From assembly GCA_018660685.1 (NCBI GenBank), contig JABJJW010000012.1, forward strand, positions 124,001 to 188,000: a DNA stretch of 64,000 nt. The letters are read 5' to 3'. Position 1 is the stretch's first letter. Every line of letters starts with the position of its first letter. The stretch is from Flavobacteriales bacterium. GTDB lineage: Bacteria > Bacteroidota > Bacteroidia > Flavobacteriales_G > Salibacteraceae. This document shows positions 15,839 to 25,244 of this stretch, one piece after another. The notes under the pieces are model-generated. The model saw only the letters and a program-made list of their open reading frames with translations. It was not told the DNA's origin and made no database searches. A program made the position numbers and the translations under genes.

Positions 15839-16486
15839 TTGAACAAGTATTTCGCCGAGTTTATTGGAACTTATGGGCTGGTTTTTTTTGGGACTGGAGC
15901 CATTGTAATCAATGAAGTAAGTGGCGGACAAATTGGTCATCTTGGAATCTCGGTCATCTTCGGACTCATTGTCATGGCAATGGTTTACAGCTTCGGGAAT
16001 TTAAGTGGTGCTCATATTAATCCAGCCGTAACGCTTGCCTTTTGGGTTTCAGGCAGGTTCAAGGCTTCACAACTAGCCCCATACATTGGATCACAACTTC
16101 TTGGAGCCATTTGCGCAAGTGCCACCTTACTATTCCTTTTTCCCGAAGCTACGACGCTTGGTGAGACGCTGCCAGCCAATGGTGCAACTCAGACTTTTCT
16201 GCTTGAAGTAATCATGAGTTTCTTTCTCATGCTGGTGATTCTATATGTTTCAACGGGATCGCTCGAAACGGGAACCGTTGCAGGTTTAGCGATTGGCATG
16301 ACCGTATTGCTCGAAGCCGCACTCGGCGGTCCCATTTCGGGAGCATCTATGAACCCTGCACGTTCGATCGGACCTGCCTTGATGAATCGTATTTTTATGC
16401 ATCAATGGATTTACGTTGTCGCCCCAATTGTCGGAATGATTCTGGCCGTGGCAGCACATCGAATTTTTAAAGAAGAAGGATCATGA
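15839..16486 (+). CDS. Aquaporin / MIP-family channel
   Basis: The 215-residue protein has six membrane helices and both hallmark half-helix motifs, SGAHINPAVTLAFW and GASMNPARSIGPALM, with the selectivity-filter Arg after the second NPA. It would let water, and possibly small neutral solutes, cross the inner membrane. The start is a TTG at 15839; no ATG precedes the first helix. The stop overlaps the next gene (ATGA at 16483). Confidence 0.93.
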   Translation: MNKYFAEFIGTYGLVFFGTGAIVINEVSGGQIGHLGISVIFGLIVMAMVYSFGNLSGAHINPAVTLAFWVSGRFKASQLAPYIGSQLLGAICASATLLFLFPEATTLGETLPANGATQTFLLEVIMSFFLMLVILYVSTGSLETGTVAGLAIGMTVLLEAALGGPISGASMNPARSIGPALMNRIFMHQWIYVVAPIVGMILAVAAHRIFKEEGS

Positions 16487-16731
16487 GTTGGACAGAAGAA
16501 GATCTTGGTGAAGGAAAATCAGCATTGGCTGCAACCTTTGAGTTTGAGGATTTCAAATCAGCTTGGAGTTTCATGAATCAGGTGGCTGAAATTGCCGAGG
16601 AGATGGATCACCACCCAAACTGGAGTAACGTTTATAATCGGGTTTCCATCGTGCTTTCCACGCATGATAAAGGAGACATCATTACAGAACGAGACCGAGC
16701 GCTCGCAGCGGCCATTGACGAACTCGTGTGA
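16483..16731 (+). CDS. 4a-hydroxytetrahydrobiopterin dehydratase (PCD)
   Basis: The 82-residue protein carries the family signature EMDHHPNWSNVYNRVSIVLSTHDKG, in which the paired histidines and the Pro dehydrate 4a-hydroxytetrahydropterin to regenerate the cofactor of aromatic amino acid hydroxylases. In many bacteria PCD genes lie apart from a hydroxylase, as here. It overlaps the aquaporin and WD40 genes by four bases at each end, so the three are probably one operon. Confidence 0.93.
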   Translation: MSWTEEDLGEGKSALAATFEFEDFKSAWSFMNQVAEIAEEMDHHPNWSNVYNRVSIVLSTHDKGDIITERDRALAAAIDELV

Positions 16732-17630
16732 AGGCAGAACGCGTTCACCAACTCACAGCGCACAGTGCAGCTCTTTACGCGTTGGCTGTTGGAAACGAGT
16801 CCAATACCTTGTTCAGTGGAGGTTCAGATAAGGTCGTTGCCCTTTGGAATATCGAGGATGGGGAAGTTCTTCCATTTGCAATTCGGACGGAAGAAACAAT
16901 CTACTCACTCTGCAACATCAACGATATGTATTTGTGTGTAGGCACCATTCGCGGCAGCATCCACATTATCGATCTGAAGAGCAAATCTGAAATCAAGCAT
17001 CTAAAGCTCCACGACGACGGAGTTTTCCATTTGCTCTTTGATCCAATTTCAAATCGTGTTTATGCTAGTTCTGCGGATGGGTCAATTAGCATTTGGGATG
17101 TTCAGGATTGGACGCTTCTTTGGCATTTGAAATTAGGAGCAGACAAAGTCCGACGATTGGCATTGAATGGAGACTCAAGTCTTTTGGCCATTACTGGTGG
17201 AAATGGAAAGCTCTTCATTCTGGAAACAACCGAGCACCGAATCATCCATGAGGTTGAAGCCCATGAATTATCCACGAATTCAGTTGCTTTTCTGGGAGAT
17301 TCTAAAATCGTTTCGGGAGGCAAAGACGCTTATATCAGAATCTGGAATTTGCATGGAGGAATGGAGATGGTGAAAGAAATTCCCGCGCATAACTATGCGG
17401 TATACGACATCGTTGTCAATCAGTCGGATGGATGGGTTGCAACAGCCAGTCGAGATAAAACAGTGAAAATCTGGGATTTAGAATTTGAAGAATTACCACT
17501 CCGGCTTGATCGTGCGAAGGCCGACGGGCATATAAATTCGGTAAATCGACTTTTATGGATTCCGGAATCGGGAGTTTTGGCTTCTTGCAGCGATGATCGT
17601 TCGATCATTACTTGGAAAATCCAACACTAG
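16728..17630 (+). CDS. WD40-repeat protein
   Basis: The 300-residue protein consists of about seven WD40 blades and nothing else. Clear repeat ends are DKVVALWNIEDG, GSISIWDVQDW, DAYIRIWNLHGG, DKTVKIWDLEFE and DRSIITWKIQ, with GH/AH starts. It has no signal peptide, so it is a cytosolic scaffold. It starts with GTG overlapping the PCD stop. Free-standing single-propeller WD40 proteins in this phylum have no known partner; coupling to PCD and aquaporin is an observation, not an explanation. Confidence 0.9.
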   Translation: MKAERVHQLTAHSAALYALAVGNESNTLFSGGSDKVVALWNIEDGEVLPFAIRTEETIYSLCNINDMYLCVGTIRGSIHIIDLKSKSEIKHLKLHDDGVFHLLFDPISNRVYASSADGSISIWDVQDWTLLWHLKLGADKVRRLALNGDSSLLAITGGNGKLFILETTEHRIIHEVEAHELSTNSVAFLGDSKIVSGGKDAYIRIWNLHGGMEMVKEIPAHNYAVYDIVVNQSDGWVATASRDKTVKIWDLEFEELPLRLDRAKADGHINSVNRLLWIPESGVLASCSDDRSIITWKIQH

Positions 17631-18589
17631 TCGCCGTGGATTCTTCCAAGGATTTTCTGCTGACCTTTCTTGGCTTCCAGCTCGTCCTGCTCTTGTTCAA
17701 ATTGTTCAAGGTCAAGAGGGTTCGTCGAGCTCAGGTCGGGTTTACCAGCTTCAACCCAAGCCGAATACCACAAGCTTCCAACTGAGATGATTGCCCTCCG
17801 CATTCTGCGTTCAACCATTCCATCCATAGACAGATAGTACTCCGCAGAATAATCGCGTGAATAGGTTTGGACAGTGCTGCGCCCTTTATCCTCAAATGAA
17901 TATTTCCGATCGCTCGGATAATCAGAGCTCAGCGCTTTCTCGAAGCCCAAGACTGAATCGACCGCATGATGACTTTTCTCCACCTCGTCCCAGACATAGT
18001 CAAGTGGTGATTCAATGTAGAAAGCACGACCCGTGAAAAGGTCAAAATCGTCGGTGTAAAGCTCGGGTAGTCTTGACTCCCAAAAGCCATGAATCCCTTT
18101 TTGATCAGTCAGCTGTCCGTTGTAATTTTCAGTGGTATGCAGCGGTACATGAGCATCCGCGATATAATGCCCAATGTCAGCAGAGGTTTTCAAGATTCCC
18201 GATAGATCGCGACTCTCAAACTTCTTGACCAAAATGCGGTACATTAAATTGATGTGCCAAGGAACGACGCCATATGCTTGGAGCGTGTCTTCGGTGTATT
18301 TCGTTACAGCGCTATCCCAACGTCGAGGAACTTCATCAAAAGGACTTTCACCATAGTGGTCAATGTCGATGTAATGTCGAGGGGCCTCTGCCGGCAAAAC
18401 ATATCGACGCATGTCTGGATCAACCGCATGATTGGTGATGAATTCAATGTTTTCCTTGTAAAATGCCATCAACTCGGATGGCAAGGTGAAGACCGCGATG
18501 CGGTTGATCTTCTTATGACCAAAGAATCCCCAACTACCGCTAATGAGAGGAAAAACAAGAACCAATGATATGAGCAGCAATCGCTTCAT
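17627..18589 (-). CDS. Zinc-dependent phospholipase C / S1-P1 nuclease-like secreted protein
   Basis: A signal peptide (MKRLLLISLVLVFPLISGSWG) releases a mature chain beginning near WGFFGHKKINRIAV, where a Trp and His sit as in the trinuclear zinc site of S1/P1 nucleases and phospholipase C. More candidate ligands follow: DIDHYGE, DIGHYIADAHVPLHTTENYNGQ and GIHGFWE. The order H, D, H, HxxxDxH, H fits this fold. Whether it cleaves phosphodiester bonds in lipids or nucleic acids cannot be told. The last 30 residues are charged and low in complexity. Its 3' end overlaps that of the WD40 gene by four bases. Confidence 0.75.
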   Translation of the reverse strand: MKRLLLISLVLVFPLISGSWGFFGHKKINRIAVFTLPSELMAFYKENIEFITNHAVDPDMRRYVLPAEAPRHYIDIDHYGESPFDEVPRRWDSAVTKYTEDTLQAYGVVPWHINLMYRILVKKFESRDLSGILKTSADIGHYIADAHVPLHTTENYNGQLTDQKGIHGFWESRLPELYTDDFDLFTGRAFYIESPLDYVWDEVEKSHHAVDSVLGFEKALSSDYPSDRKYSFEDKGRSTVQTYSRDYSAEYYLSMDGMVERRMRRAIISVGSLWYSAWVEAGKPDLSSTNPLDLEQFEQEQDELEAKKGQQKILGRIHGD

Positions 18590-18642
18590 TCTATCCGAAA
18601 ATAGAGATATGCCGTGGTCAAAATGGAAAGTCTCGCGATTTC

Positions 18643-19725
18643 TTACTTCAGAAAAGGAAACTTCATGACCCGTGCAGCCAGAAGCTTATTTCGAATTGCG
18701 ATCTTGACATCAGTGCCTTCGCTAAAATGAGGTCGATCTACATAACCCATGGCAATTGCCTTACCTAGAGAAGGGGACATAGTACCGCTCGTGACGATTC
18801 CAATGACATTTCCTTCCATGTCTTGAATCTCATGTCCTTGACGGGGAATCGGACCTTTATCGAGTATGTCAAAGCCAACCAATTTCTTGGACACTCCAGC
18901 CTCTTTCTGAGCGGCCAATGCACTGGAATTGGTAAATTCTTTTGAGAATTTCGTAATCCACCCAAGTCCTGCTTCAAGCGGCGAAGTAGCATCGTCAATG
19001 TCGTTTCCATAGAGACAGAATCCCATCTCCATTCTAAGCGTGTCCCGAGCTCCAAGTCCAGTTGGTAAAATGCTGCATCCCTGCCCCGCTTCCATCACCG
19101 CATCCCAAATTTTATCTGCTTGATCATTCTTGAAGTATATCTCAAACCCGCCTGCCCCAGTATATCCAGTTGTAGAAACAATGACGTCTTCTACTCCAGC
19201 AAACGTTCCGACCTGTAAAGTGTAATACTTCATAGAAGCTACATCAAGGTCAGTCAGAGAGCTAATCGCTTCGACGGCTTTCGGACCTTGCACAGCCAGC
19301 AAGGAGTAATCATCAGAGTCGTTAGTCATTTCAACATTTCCTGTGTTTCTGCTGGCTATCCAGTCCCAATCCTTATCCATGTTGGATGCATTTACCACGA
19401 GCATGAAATGATCTTCTCCAATGCAATAGACCAATAGGTCATCGACTATTCCACCTGTTTCGTTGGGAAGACATGAATACTGGACCTTTCCTGGTTCAAG
19501 CTTGGACGCATCATTCGATGTGACTCGTTGGATCAAATCAACGGCTCCTTCTCCTTTCAAGAAAAACTCACCCATGTGGGAAACATCAAATACACCAACA
19601 TTGTTTCTCACATTGTGATGCTCTTCTAACAATCCAGAGTACTGAACTGGCATTTCATATCCTGCAAACGGGACCATCTTGGCTCCCAATGCAACGTGCT
19701 TGTCATAAAGTGCGGTCTTCTTCAT
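18643..19725 (-). CDS. gcvT: Aminomethyltransferase (glycine cleavage T protein)
   Basis: The 360-residue protein matches GcvT throughout: [28 protein letters not shown] at the start, [26 protein letters not shown], and [20 protein letters not shown], with the folate-binding Asp region. It transfers the methylene group of glycine to tetrahydrofolate in the glycine cleavage complex. It stands alone; no gcvH or gcvP is in the window, as is usual for this phylum. Confidence 0.95.
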   Translation of the reverse strand: MKKTALYDKHVALGAKMVPFAGYEMPVQYSGLLEEHHNVRNNVGVFDVSHMGEFFLKGEGAVDLIQRVTSNDASKLEPGKVQYSCLPNETGGIVDDLLVYCIGEDHFMLVVNASNMDKDWDWIASRNTGNVEMTNDSDDYSLLAVQGPKAVEAISSLTDLDVASMKYYTLQVGTFAGVEDVIVSTTGYTGAGGFEIYFKNDQADKIWDAVMEAGQGCSILPTGLGARDTLRMEMGFCLYGNDIDDATSPLEAGLGWITKFSKEFTNSSALAAQKEAGVSKKLVGFDILDKGPIPRQGHEIQDMEGNVIGIVTSGTMSPSLGKAIAMGYVDRPHFSEGTDVKIAIRNKLLAARVMKFPFLK

Positions 19726-19745
19726 AGCTTCTGATAATTGCGGCG

Positions 19746-19753
19746 CAAACGTA
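19746..19753 (-). promoter_or_regulatory. Candidate -7 element for gcvT
   Basis: On the minus strand this reads TACGTTTG, matching TAnnTTTG, 20 bp before the gcvT ATG. Confidence 0.35.
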
Positions 19754-19789
19754 AAAGATTTGTCCGATTAAATTGCTCGTGTGGTATTC

Positions 19790-20902
19790 CTAGTCAACAA
19801 GAGAATCCAGCAACGACAAGAGTTGGTCCTGCGTGGCATTGACAGAGTATTTCTCTTCAATTGTCTTTCTCCCAGCTTGACCAATCTCATTTCTTAAATC
19901 CTCATAATCAATAAGTTGCGTTAAGTAATCAACCCATTGTTCATCACTTTCAGGAAGGAAACCGTTGACTCCATGAGTTACAATCTCTGGGTTGACACCT
20001 ACTGGCGACATGACAGACGGTTTGCCCAAACTCATGTATTGAATGCCTTTAAATCCGCACTTCCCTCTACTCCATTCATCCTTCGGGAGTGGCATAATAC
20101 CAATGTCAATTTGATCAAGGTTCTCAATTTCTCTTTCCTTATCCCATCTGATAAAGTCAACATCGACGCCGTCTATTTCAATTTCCCGTTCTGTGACTGC
20201 TGCAATGCGAAGCATGTCTCCATACTTTTCTTTCAGAGTCCTAAGAAAAGGAGCAGCGAGTTCAAAGTGTTTGTTTGTTGTCTGAGAGCCGGTCCACCCG
20301 ATCGTTATACTGCCATTCGATTTTGGAAACTTGCTTTGATAATATTCGGTATCCACCACGGTTGGGATAACACTGACGGTTTCATTAAATTGGAGAGCGT
20401 ATTCTGCCAAAAATTTGTTGCCCGCGATAACATGATCACTGATGGAGATGATCTTTTTCGTTTTAGACGGATCCTTTAACCAGCTCAAGTTCTTGTTTGC
20501 ATCGGAAATGTCCAACATCCAAATGGCATCGTCGAAGTCAAATACAATCTTAGCTCCCTTTTTTGCAAACCTTCTCTCAAAATAGGTTGAACCAGACACG
20601 AATGATTCGCGTTGAATAAAGATGACATCGTAATCCGCCGCTGAGCTTAGATGGGATATCCTCTTTTTAAACCCTTTCAACACAATACGAGCCTTACTGA
20701 AATACGCTCCTGGTGTGTAAAATGCCTTATCATCCTGTTCATCAAGCATGTAGGCGTAGTCGCATTGCCACCCATTCTTCTCTAAATAGGGAACGAACTG
20801 CTCAAAACGGAATCGCTGCGAAGGCGAACGTCCCGGTCGATGAAGAGCCACAAAAAGAAGTTGTTTGGGATTTGACATCTTCGACAAATTTATTTCTTCC
20901 AT
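19790..20902 (-). CDS. Glycosyltransferase, family 4-like
   Basis: The C-terminal half has the GT-B donor-binding layout: IGWTGSQTTNKHFELAAPFL, IGIMPLPKDEWSRGKCGFKGIQYMSLGKPSVMSPVGVNPEIV with the conserved Glu of the family replaced in part by NPEIV, and GRKTIEEKYSVN. The N-terminal half (RPGRSPSQRFRFEQFVPYLEKNGW) is an acceptor domain typical of Bacteroidota surface-polysaccharide enzymes. A second ATG at 20878 is the more likely start (MSNPKQLLFVAL). It is divergent from the GT2 gene at 20945, so the two probably act in the same envelope glycan pathway. Confidence 0.85.
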   Translation of the reverse strand: MEEINLSKMSNPKQLLFVALHRPGRSPSQRFRFEQFVPYLEKNGWQCDYAYMLDEQDDKAFYTPGAYFSKARIVLKGFKKRISHLSSAADYDVIFIQRESFVSGSTYFERRFAKKGAKIVFDFDDAIWMLDISDANKNLSWLKDPSKTKKIISISDHVIAGNKFLAEYALQFNETVSVIPTVVDTEYYQSKFPKSNGSITIGWTGSQTTNKHFELAAPFLRTLKEKYGDMLRIAAVTEREIEIDGVDVDFIRWDKEREIENLDQIDIGIMPLPKDEWSRGKCGFKGIQYMSLGKPSVMSPVGVNPEIVTHGVNGFLPESDEQWVDYLTQLIDYEDLRNEIGQAGRKTIEEKYSVNATQDQLLSLLDSLVD

Positions 20903-20944
20903 GGTCAGGATGATTGAAGATTTGCGATGTAGCTTCGAACAACG

Positions 20945-21892
20945 ATGAGTAATCTGATATCCGTCATCATGCCGGTGAGAAATGCTGAGCCTTGGATTAA
21001 GGAATGCTTAGAGAGCATTCAAGCCCAGTCCTTGACGAATTGGGAGCTCATCGTAGTGGACGATCATTCTGACGATAACTCATTGGAAATCACGCAATCA
21101 GCCAGCGTTGAGGATAAGCGTATCCGTGCGCTCTCGAACGACGGATCAGGCATCATTCAAGCGCTTGAAAAGGCGATCAAATCTTCCTCAGGTACTTGGA
21201 TTACCAGAATGGATGCGGATGACATCATGCCTCCAAATAAGTTGGACCTCCTACTCAAAACGCTCGACAGCAGCAAAACCAGCGTTTCAACAGGCAAGGT
21301 GGAATACTTCAGCGAAGATGTCATTACTGAAGGCTATCGAACGTATGAAGCATGGATTAACCAGCGAGTCGAAGCACAAGACCATGACCAATGGATTTAT
21401 CGTGAATGCACAATAGCTGGTGCGAACTGGATGACACACCGCGACAACTTGAAATGGGGCGATTTAAAGTATCCTGAAGACTATGATCTTGTCTTTCATT
21501 GGTACAAGATTGGTTGTTCTATAATCTGTGTTGATCAAGTCACTCATCAATGGCGAGATCATGCAGCAAGAACGTCCAAAAATTCGCAGAACTATAAGCA
21601 GAAAGCATTTTTCAAATTGAAGATCAACCGATTCATAGAGATGGACATGGATAATTCGAAATCTCTTTTCATTCTTGGAGATAACCGCAAGTCCAAACTA
21701 GCATCCGAAATCCTCAAGGAAGGTGATATTGAGTTTAAAGTGATCGGAAAAGATGACATCGACTTACTCGGACCACATTTGGAAGCTCAGGTGTTGGTGG
21801 CTGTATTTCCACCTCTTTTTGAAAGAAACCAGATTAGAAAATTCCTCAGCTACAATCGTTTTCAAGAAGGGGTGAACTGGTGGTGGTTGTAA
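20945..21892 (+). CDS. Glycosyltransferase family 2
   Basis: The opening SVIMPVRNAEPWIKECLESIQAQSLTNWELIVVDDHSDDNS is a textbook GT2 nucleotide-binding start, and WITRMDADDIM supplies the DxD-type metal motif. After about residue 230 comes a second small Rossmann-like segment (SLFILGDNRKSKLASEILKEG) unlike a plain GT2, perhaps a sugar-nucleotide or regulatory module. There are no membrane helices. Confidence 0.88.
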   Translation: MSNLISVIMPVRNAEPWIKECLESIQAQSLTNWELIVVDDHSDDNSLEITQSASVEDKRIRALSNDGSGIIQALEKAIKSSSGTWITRMDADDIMPPNKLDLLLKTLDSSKTSVSTGKVEYFSEDVITEGYRTYEAWINQRVEAQDHDQWIYRECTIAGANWMTHRDNLKWGDLKYPEDYDLVFHWYKIGCSIICVDQVTHQWRDHAARTSKNSQNYKQKAFFKLKINRFIEMDMDNSKSLFILGDNRKSKLASEILKEGDIEFKVIGKDDIDLLGPHLEAQVLVAVFPPLFERNQIRKFLSYNRFQEGVNWWWL

Positions 21893-21926
21893 CCTAATCG
21901 CGAAGGAATCGTTTATTTTGACAGAG

Positions 21927-22331
21927 ATGAAACTAACCCACGAACAGAAACTCAGCCTTCTTTCTCAGCTCATAAAAATGGCTTCTGCTGACGGTCATCA
22001 TAGAGATGAGGAGTATGATATGCTCCATCTCGTTGCAGAACAATTAGAGATCGAACCCATGGAAATGGAGGCGTTATTCACAACTCAACAAGAATTCATC
22101 CCACCAAAGACAGAGTCGAAGCGTATCGTTATTTTTTATCACCTATTGAAGATGGTTTGGGCTGATGGAGAATTAGAGTTGGATGAAATCCATCTTTTGA
22201 AGGAATATAGCATGAATATGGGGCTTCCAATTCAGGCGGTAAACGCAATTATTGAGCGCTCAAGGGTATACGATCAAGGTAATATTCCTGTACAAGAAAT
22301 CGTTGACATCTTTCAAGTGCATCACAACTAA
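21927..22331 (+). CDS. TerB-like acidic protein
   Basis: The protein has two TerB half-repeats, each with the LxxMxxADGxxxxxExxxL pattern: LIKMASADGHHRDEEYDML and LLKMVWADGELELDEIHLL. TerB domains are all-helical, acidic, and occur in tellurite-resistance, stress and membrane-associated contexts; the function is not defined. A TTG nine bases upstream is in frame, but the ATG at 21927 is the simpler start. Confidence 0.8.
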   Translation: MKLTHEQKLSLLSQLIKMASADGHHRDEEYDMLHLVAEQLEIEPMEMEALFTTQQEFIPPKTESKRIVIFYHLLKMVWADGELELDEIHLLKEYSMNMGLPIQAVNAIIERSRVYDQGNIPVQEIVDIFQVHHN

Positions 22332-22431
22332 AAAACTGTCTTTTCCTTGCACTATCGATACCAAGGAAGGATATCCATTATCTTTCAAAATCAACCAATT
22401 AGTGTAATTTAGTTTGCACCTACTCCATCCT

Positions 22432-22929
22432 ATGAATCGCTGGTTACTGGTTGGGCTTGTCGCAATTTCCCTGCTCCTGATATTTGGCGTCTGGTACAAG
22501 GTCACTTTCTCTATGGATCGAGCATCGGGTTTTGAAATTGGGACAGAGGACGCAGAAGTCCAAATTCTGATTGTTTACCAAGGAAGCCCTTATAAGAACC
22601 GGATGATCGAGATTATCACAGAACATTACTTCATCTCCGACGTTTTTCTCAAAGGAATAGACATTGAGCATCTCGATTTGATTAATCCGAATCATTGGGA
22701 TGCGGTCATGCTTATTCATACTTGGGAAGTCTGGCAACCACCAGAAGAGATAGAACGATTCATCAACGCTCACTATGATCCTCTTAAAATGGTGGTGCAT
22801 ACAACTTCAGGCAATGGAAATAGAAAAATGGATAGTGTTGACGCGCTTACTTCAGCCTCGGTCATCGACTCGGTTTATACGGATACTAAGCGAGCCCTTG
22901 AAAAACTGGACTCATTGATCCATAGATGA
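22432..22929 (+). CDS. Membrane-anchored flavodoxin-like protein, unknown
   Basis: One N-terminal membrane helix (WLLVGLVAISLLLIFGVWY) is followed by a soluble domain starting EVQILIVYQGSPYKNRMIEIIT and including WDAVMLIHTWEVWQPPEEIERFI and KMVVHTTSGNG. The order of a beta-strand, a Ser-rich loop and a helix, then the strand-loop TTSGNG, resembles a flavodoxin fold, but the usual T/SxTGxT phosphate loop is not intact, so cofactor binding is doubtful. The start is set at the ATG at 22432. Confidence 0.6.
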   Translation: MNRWLLVGLVAISLLLIFGVWYKVTFSMDRASGFEIGTEDAEVQILIVYQGSPYKNRMIEIITEHYFISDVFLKGIDIEHLDLINPNHWDAVMLIHTWEVWQPPEEIERFINAHYDPLKMVVHTTSGNGNRKMDSVDALTSASVIDSVYTDTKRALEKLDSLIHR

Positions 22930-23013
22930 TTGGAACCGTCCATCCTTGGTGCAAGATTTCTATCAAAGAATTCAAGACGTTCAGTATTTAGCGGTTAATC
23001 TTGCGTCCTATTT

Positions 23014-24123
23014 ATGAAAACATTCAAAAAGATTTTGATAGTCATTATTATTCTCGCAGCGGTCATCGCCATTGGTGGAATGTATGTTCTGAACCTCCCC
23101 CAGTTCGGTAAAACGCCCTCTGGTAAGTACTTAGAATCGTTAAAAAGCTCTCCTCAGCACAATGGATCCATCTTTAAAAATTATGGAGAAGTATCACTCG
23201 ACATGAAGGCTGGCCAAGTGTGGAAGATGTTGAAACCTTACTGGAATAAACCCAAAGATGCTACTCCCCAAAAGCCAATTGAGATCAGAGATTTAGACCC
23301 AACTGTTATAGATTCGGACGATAGTAGCGCACATTTAACCTGGTTTGGGCACAGTGCATTTCTACTAGAAATGGAAGGGAAGGTCATTCTGCTCGATCCA
23401 ATGTTTGGACCCGCAGCGGCTCCTTTCGAGTTTCAAGTTCAAAGATTCGAGCAGAAGCTTCCTCTGGAGGTAGAGGCATTTCCCCAAATCGACTATGTCA
23501 TCTATTCACACGATCACTATGATCATCTAGATTATCCCACTATTCTGAAGTTAAAAGATCGGGTTGGCCATTTCTATGTGCCTTTGGGACTTAAATCTCA
23601 CCTGTTACACTGGGGTGTTGAGGATAGCAAGATAACCGAGCTTGACTGGTGGGATGAACTTGAAATAGATGGAATTACGCTCACCTGCACCCCAGCACAA
23701 CACTTCTCTGGTCGTGGTGTCACCGACAGATCGAAGACACTTTGGGCTTCTTGGGTATTAAAAGGAAAACAAAACAGCATATACTTCAGCGGTGACTCGG
23801 GATACTTTGGAGAGTTCAAAAAGATAGGTGAGAAATATGGCCCGTTTGATATCGCCTTGATGGAATGCGGACAGTACAACGAATTGTGGCATGCAATCCA
23901 CATGATGCCTGAAGAAACAGCTCAAGCTGGAATCGATGTTCAGGCCAAGGCTATTATGCCAATTCACTGGGGCATGTTTGACCTTTCATTGCATTCTTGG
24001 ACTGAACCCGTAGAGCGAGTTTCGGTTGCAGCTGCCAAACTCAACCTTCCTCTTGTGACACCCGTCATAGGAGAGAGATTTGACATTCAAAATCTTCTTG
24101 TTTCAAATCAATGGTGGAATTAA
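23014..24123 (+). CDS. Metallo-beta-lactamase-fold hydrolase, NAPE-PLD/UlaG-like
   Basis: After an N-terminal membrane helix (ILIVIIILAAVIAIGGMYVL) comes LTWFGHSAFLLEMEGKVILLDP, then the zinc motif YSHDHYDHLDYPTI (HxHxDH), CTPAQHFSGRG, YFSGDSGYF and MPIHWGMF. This set and the 369-residue length match the branch containing NAPE-hydrolysing phospholipase D and UlaG. The active site would face the periplasm, where a phospholipid-derived substrate is plausible but unproven. Confidence 0.88.
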   Translation: MKTFKKILIVIIILAAVIAIGGMYVLNLPQFGKTPSGKYLESLKSSPQHNGSIFKNYGEVSLDMKAGQVWKMLKPYWNKPKDATPQKPIEIRDLDPTVIDSDDSSAHLTWFGHSAFLLEMEGKVILLDPMFGPAAAPFEFQVQRFEQKLPLEVEAFPQIDYVIYSHDHYDHLDYPTILKLKDRVGHFYVPLGLKSHLLHWGVEDSKITELDWWDELEIDGITLTCTPAQHFSGRGVTDRSKTLWASWVLKGKQNSIYFSGDSGYFGEFKKIGEKYGPFDIALMECGQYNELWHAIHMMPEETAQAGIDVQAKAIMPIHWGMFDLSLHSWTEPVERVSVAAAKLNLPLVTPVIGERFDIQNLLVSNQWWN

Positions 24124-24137
24124 TACTTTACGGCTGA

Positions 24138-24683
24138 ATGCATTGGGTTAGATTCATAGGGTTACTCGCTCTCTTAGTTTCCGCGACACACGCTTATCCT
24201 CAAGGGTTGGAAGTGATGGAGGAAGATTCGACGGAGACGAGATCAAAACTTAATCTTCAGGATCGCTTGTTCACCGGAGGAAACCTCGGGGCTCAATTCG
24301 GCTATTACACTTTCGTCAACGTTTCCCCAATGCTCGGTTATAAAGTCAGCGATCGGTATATAGTTGGGATTCGGGGCACCTATCAATATTTCTCTATTCG
24401 TAACACAGATTGGGATTCACACGTTCTAGGTGGATCGGTCTTCAATCGATTTTTCGTTTTCGAAAATCTCTTTGCTCATGCAGAATACGAAGTCTTGAAT
24501 GGCTTCTGGGACCCAAGCGGAAGACGGAGTAACATTCCTCACTTTTTTGTGGGCGGAGGTTACCTGTACAGAATGGGTGGCGGAACGAGTCTGAGTGTCA
24601 TGGCGTTGTATGAGCTTATTCAACGAACTTACTCCCCGTACATCAATCCTATCATCCGAGTCGGATTCAATGTCGGGCTGTAG
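24138..24683 (+). CDS. Small outer-membrane beta-barrel protein, unknown
   Basis: A signal peptide (MHWVRFIGLLALLVSATHAYPQG) precedes alternating beta-strands with Gly/aromatic turns (GGNLGAQFGYYTFVNVSPMLGYKV, YIVGIRGTYQYFS, PHFFVGGGYLYRMGGG) and a C-terminal strand PIIRVGFNVGL ending in a hydrophobic residue. This is the layout of an eight-stranded outer-membrane barrel common in Bacteroidota. It starts 15 bp after the metallo-hydrolase stop and may be in its operon. Confidence 0.7.
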   Translation: MHWVRFIGLLALLVSATHAYPQGLEVMEEDSTETRSKLNLQDRLFTGGNLGAQFGYYTFVNVSPMLGYKVSDRYIVGIRGTYQYFSIRNTDWDSHVLGGSVFNRFFVFENLFAHAEYEVLNGFWDPSGRRSNIPHFFVGGGYLYRMGGGTSLSVMALYELIQRTYSPYINPIIRVGFNVGL

Positions 24684-24725
24684 GCTTTTGGATGATTAAT
24701 ATTGCATTGAATCAAATGACTACTC

Positions 24726-25208
24726 ATGATTAGATCGCTTTCGCTAGCCGCTTTGTTATTGTTGTTCATGAACACTTCGTATGCACAAGGTGGATGCACG
24801 ACCTTGCTAGAATCCTTAGAGGCTGCTAGTGCCACCGAGTTGTGTGGAGAACACAAACGCCTTCGGTCATACAAGAATCCTTACTGCGACACAACCAACA
24901 GCATCTTTCATGACATCATGAAACAGATTGGTATCAAAGCTGCCAAGGAAGGCTTGACCAAGGAGGTTGTTCTCAGCAATATGGGGGAGCCTTACTACCA
25001 TGGTCCACTAGCAGATTACGAGAAGCAAAAAGTGAGCGTAGGTCGAAACGGCACGCGAACCGGGAAGGCACTACCGCCTGCATACAAGATTCCAACAGGC
25101 GAGTATTACATCGTTTATTTCTGGCGTGAAACGGATTACCTCGTATTTGCTCTCAAAGGAGGCGTTGTGGTAGAGACACGCTGGTGGGAAAAGGGCAACT
25201 TCAGATAA
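24726..25208 (+). CDS. Secreted protein of unknown function
   Basis: MIRSLSLAALLLLFMNTSYAQ is a signal peptide. The mature part has three early cysteines (GGCTT, TELCGEH, NPYCDTT) that could form disulfides, then LTKEVVLSNMGEPYYHG, a pattern reminiscent of BamE-like lipoproteins in which a Gly-Pro/Glu-Pro turn follows a helix, and ends in strands (TGEYYIVYFWRETDYLVFAL, KGGVVVETRWW). The resemblance to a BamE-like fold is weak, so I leave it unnamed. Confidence 0.65.
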   Translation: MIRSLSLAALLLLFMNTSYAQGGCTTLLESLEAASATELCGEHKRLRSYKNPYCDTTNSIFHDIMKQIGIKAAKEGLTKEVVLSNMGEPYYHGPLADYEKQKVSVGRNGTRTGKALPPAYKIPTGEYYIVYFWRETDYLVFALKGGVVVETRWWEKGNFR

Positions 25209-25244
25209 TACCTGTCTTAAGATCGTTGCCCTCCCCTGAACTTG

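Noticed and set aside
22352-22376. Inverted repeat TTCCTTG/CAAGGAA after the TerB gene as a terminator
   Set aside because: The stem is short with a long loop and there is no T run after it.
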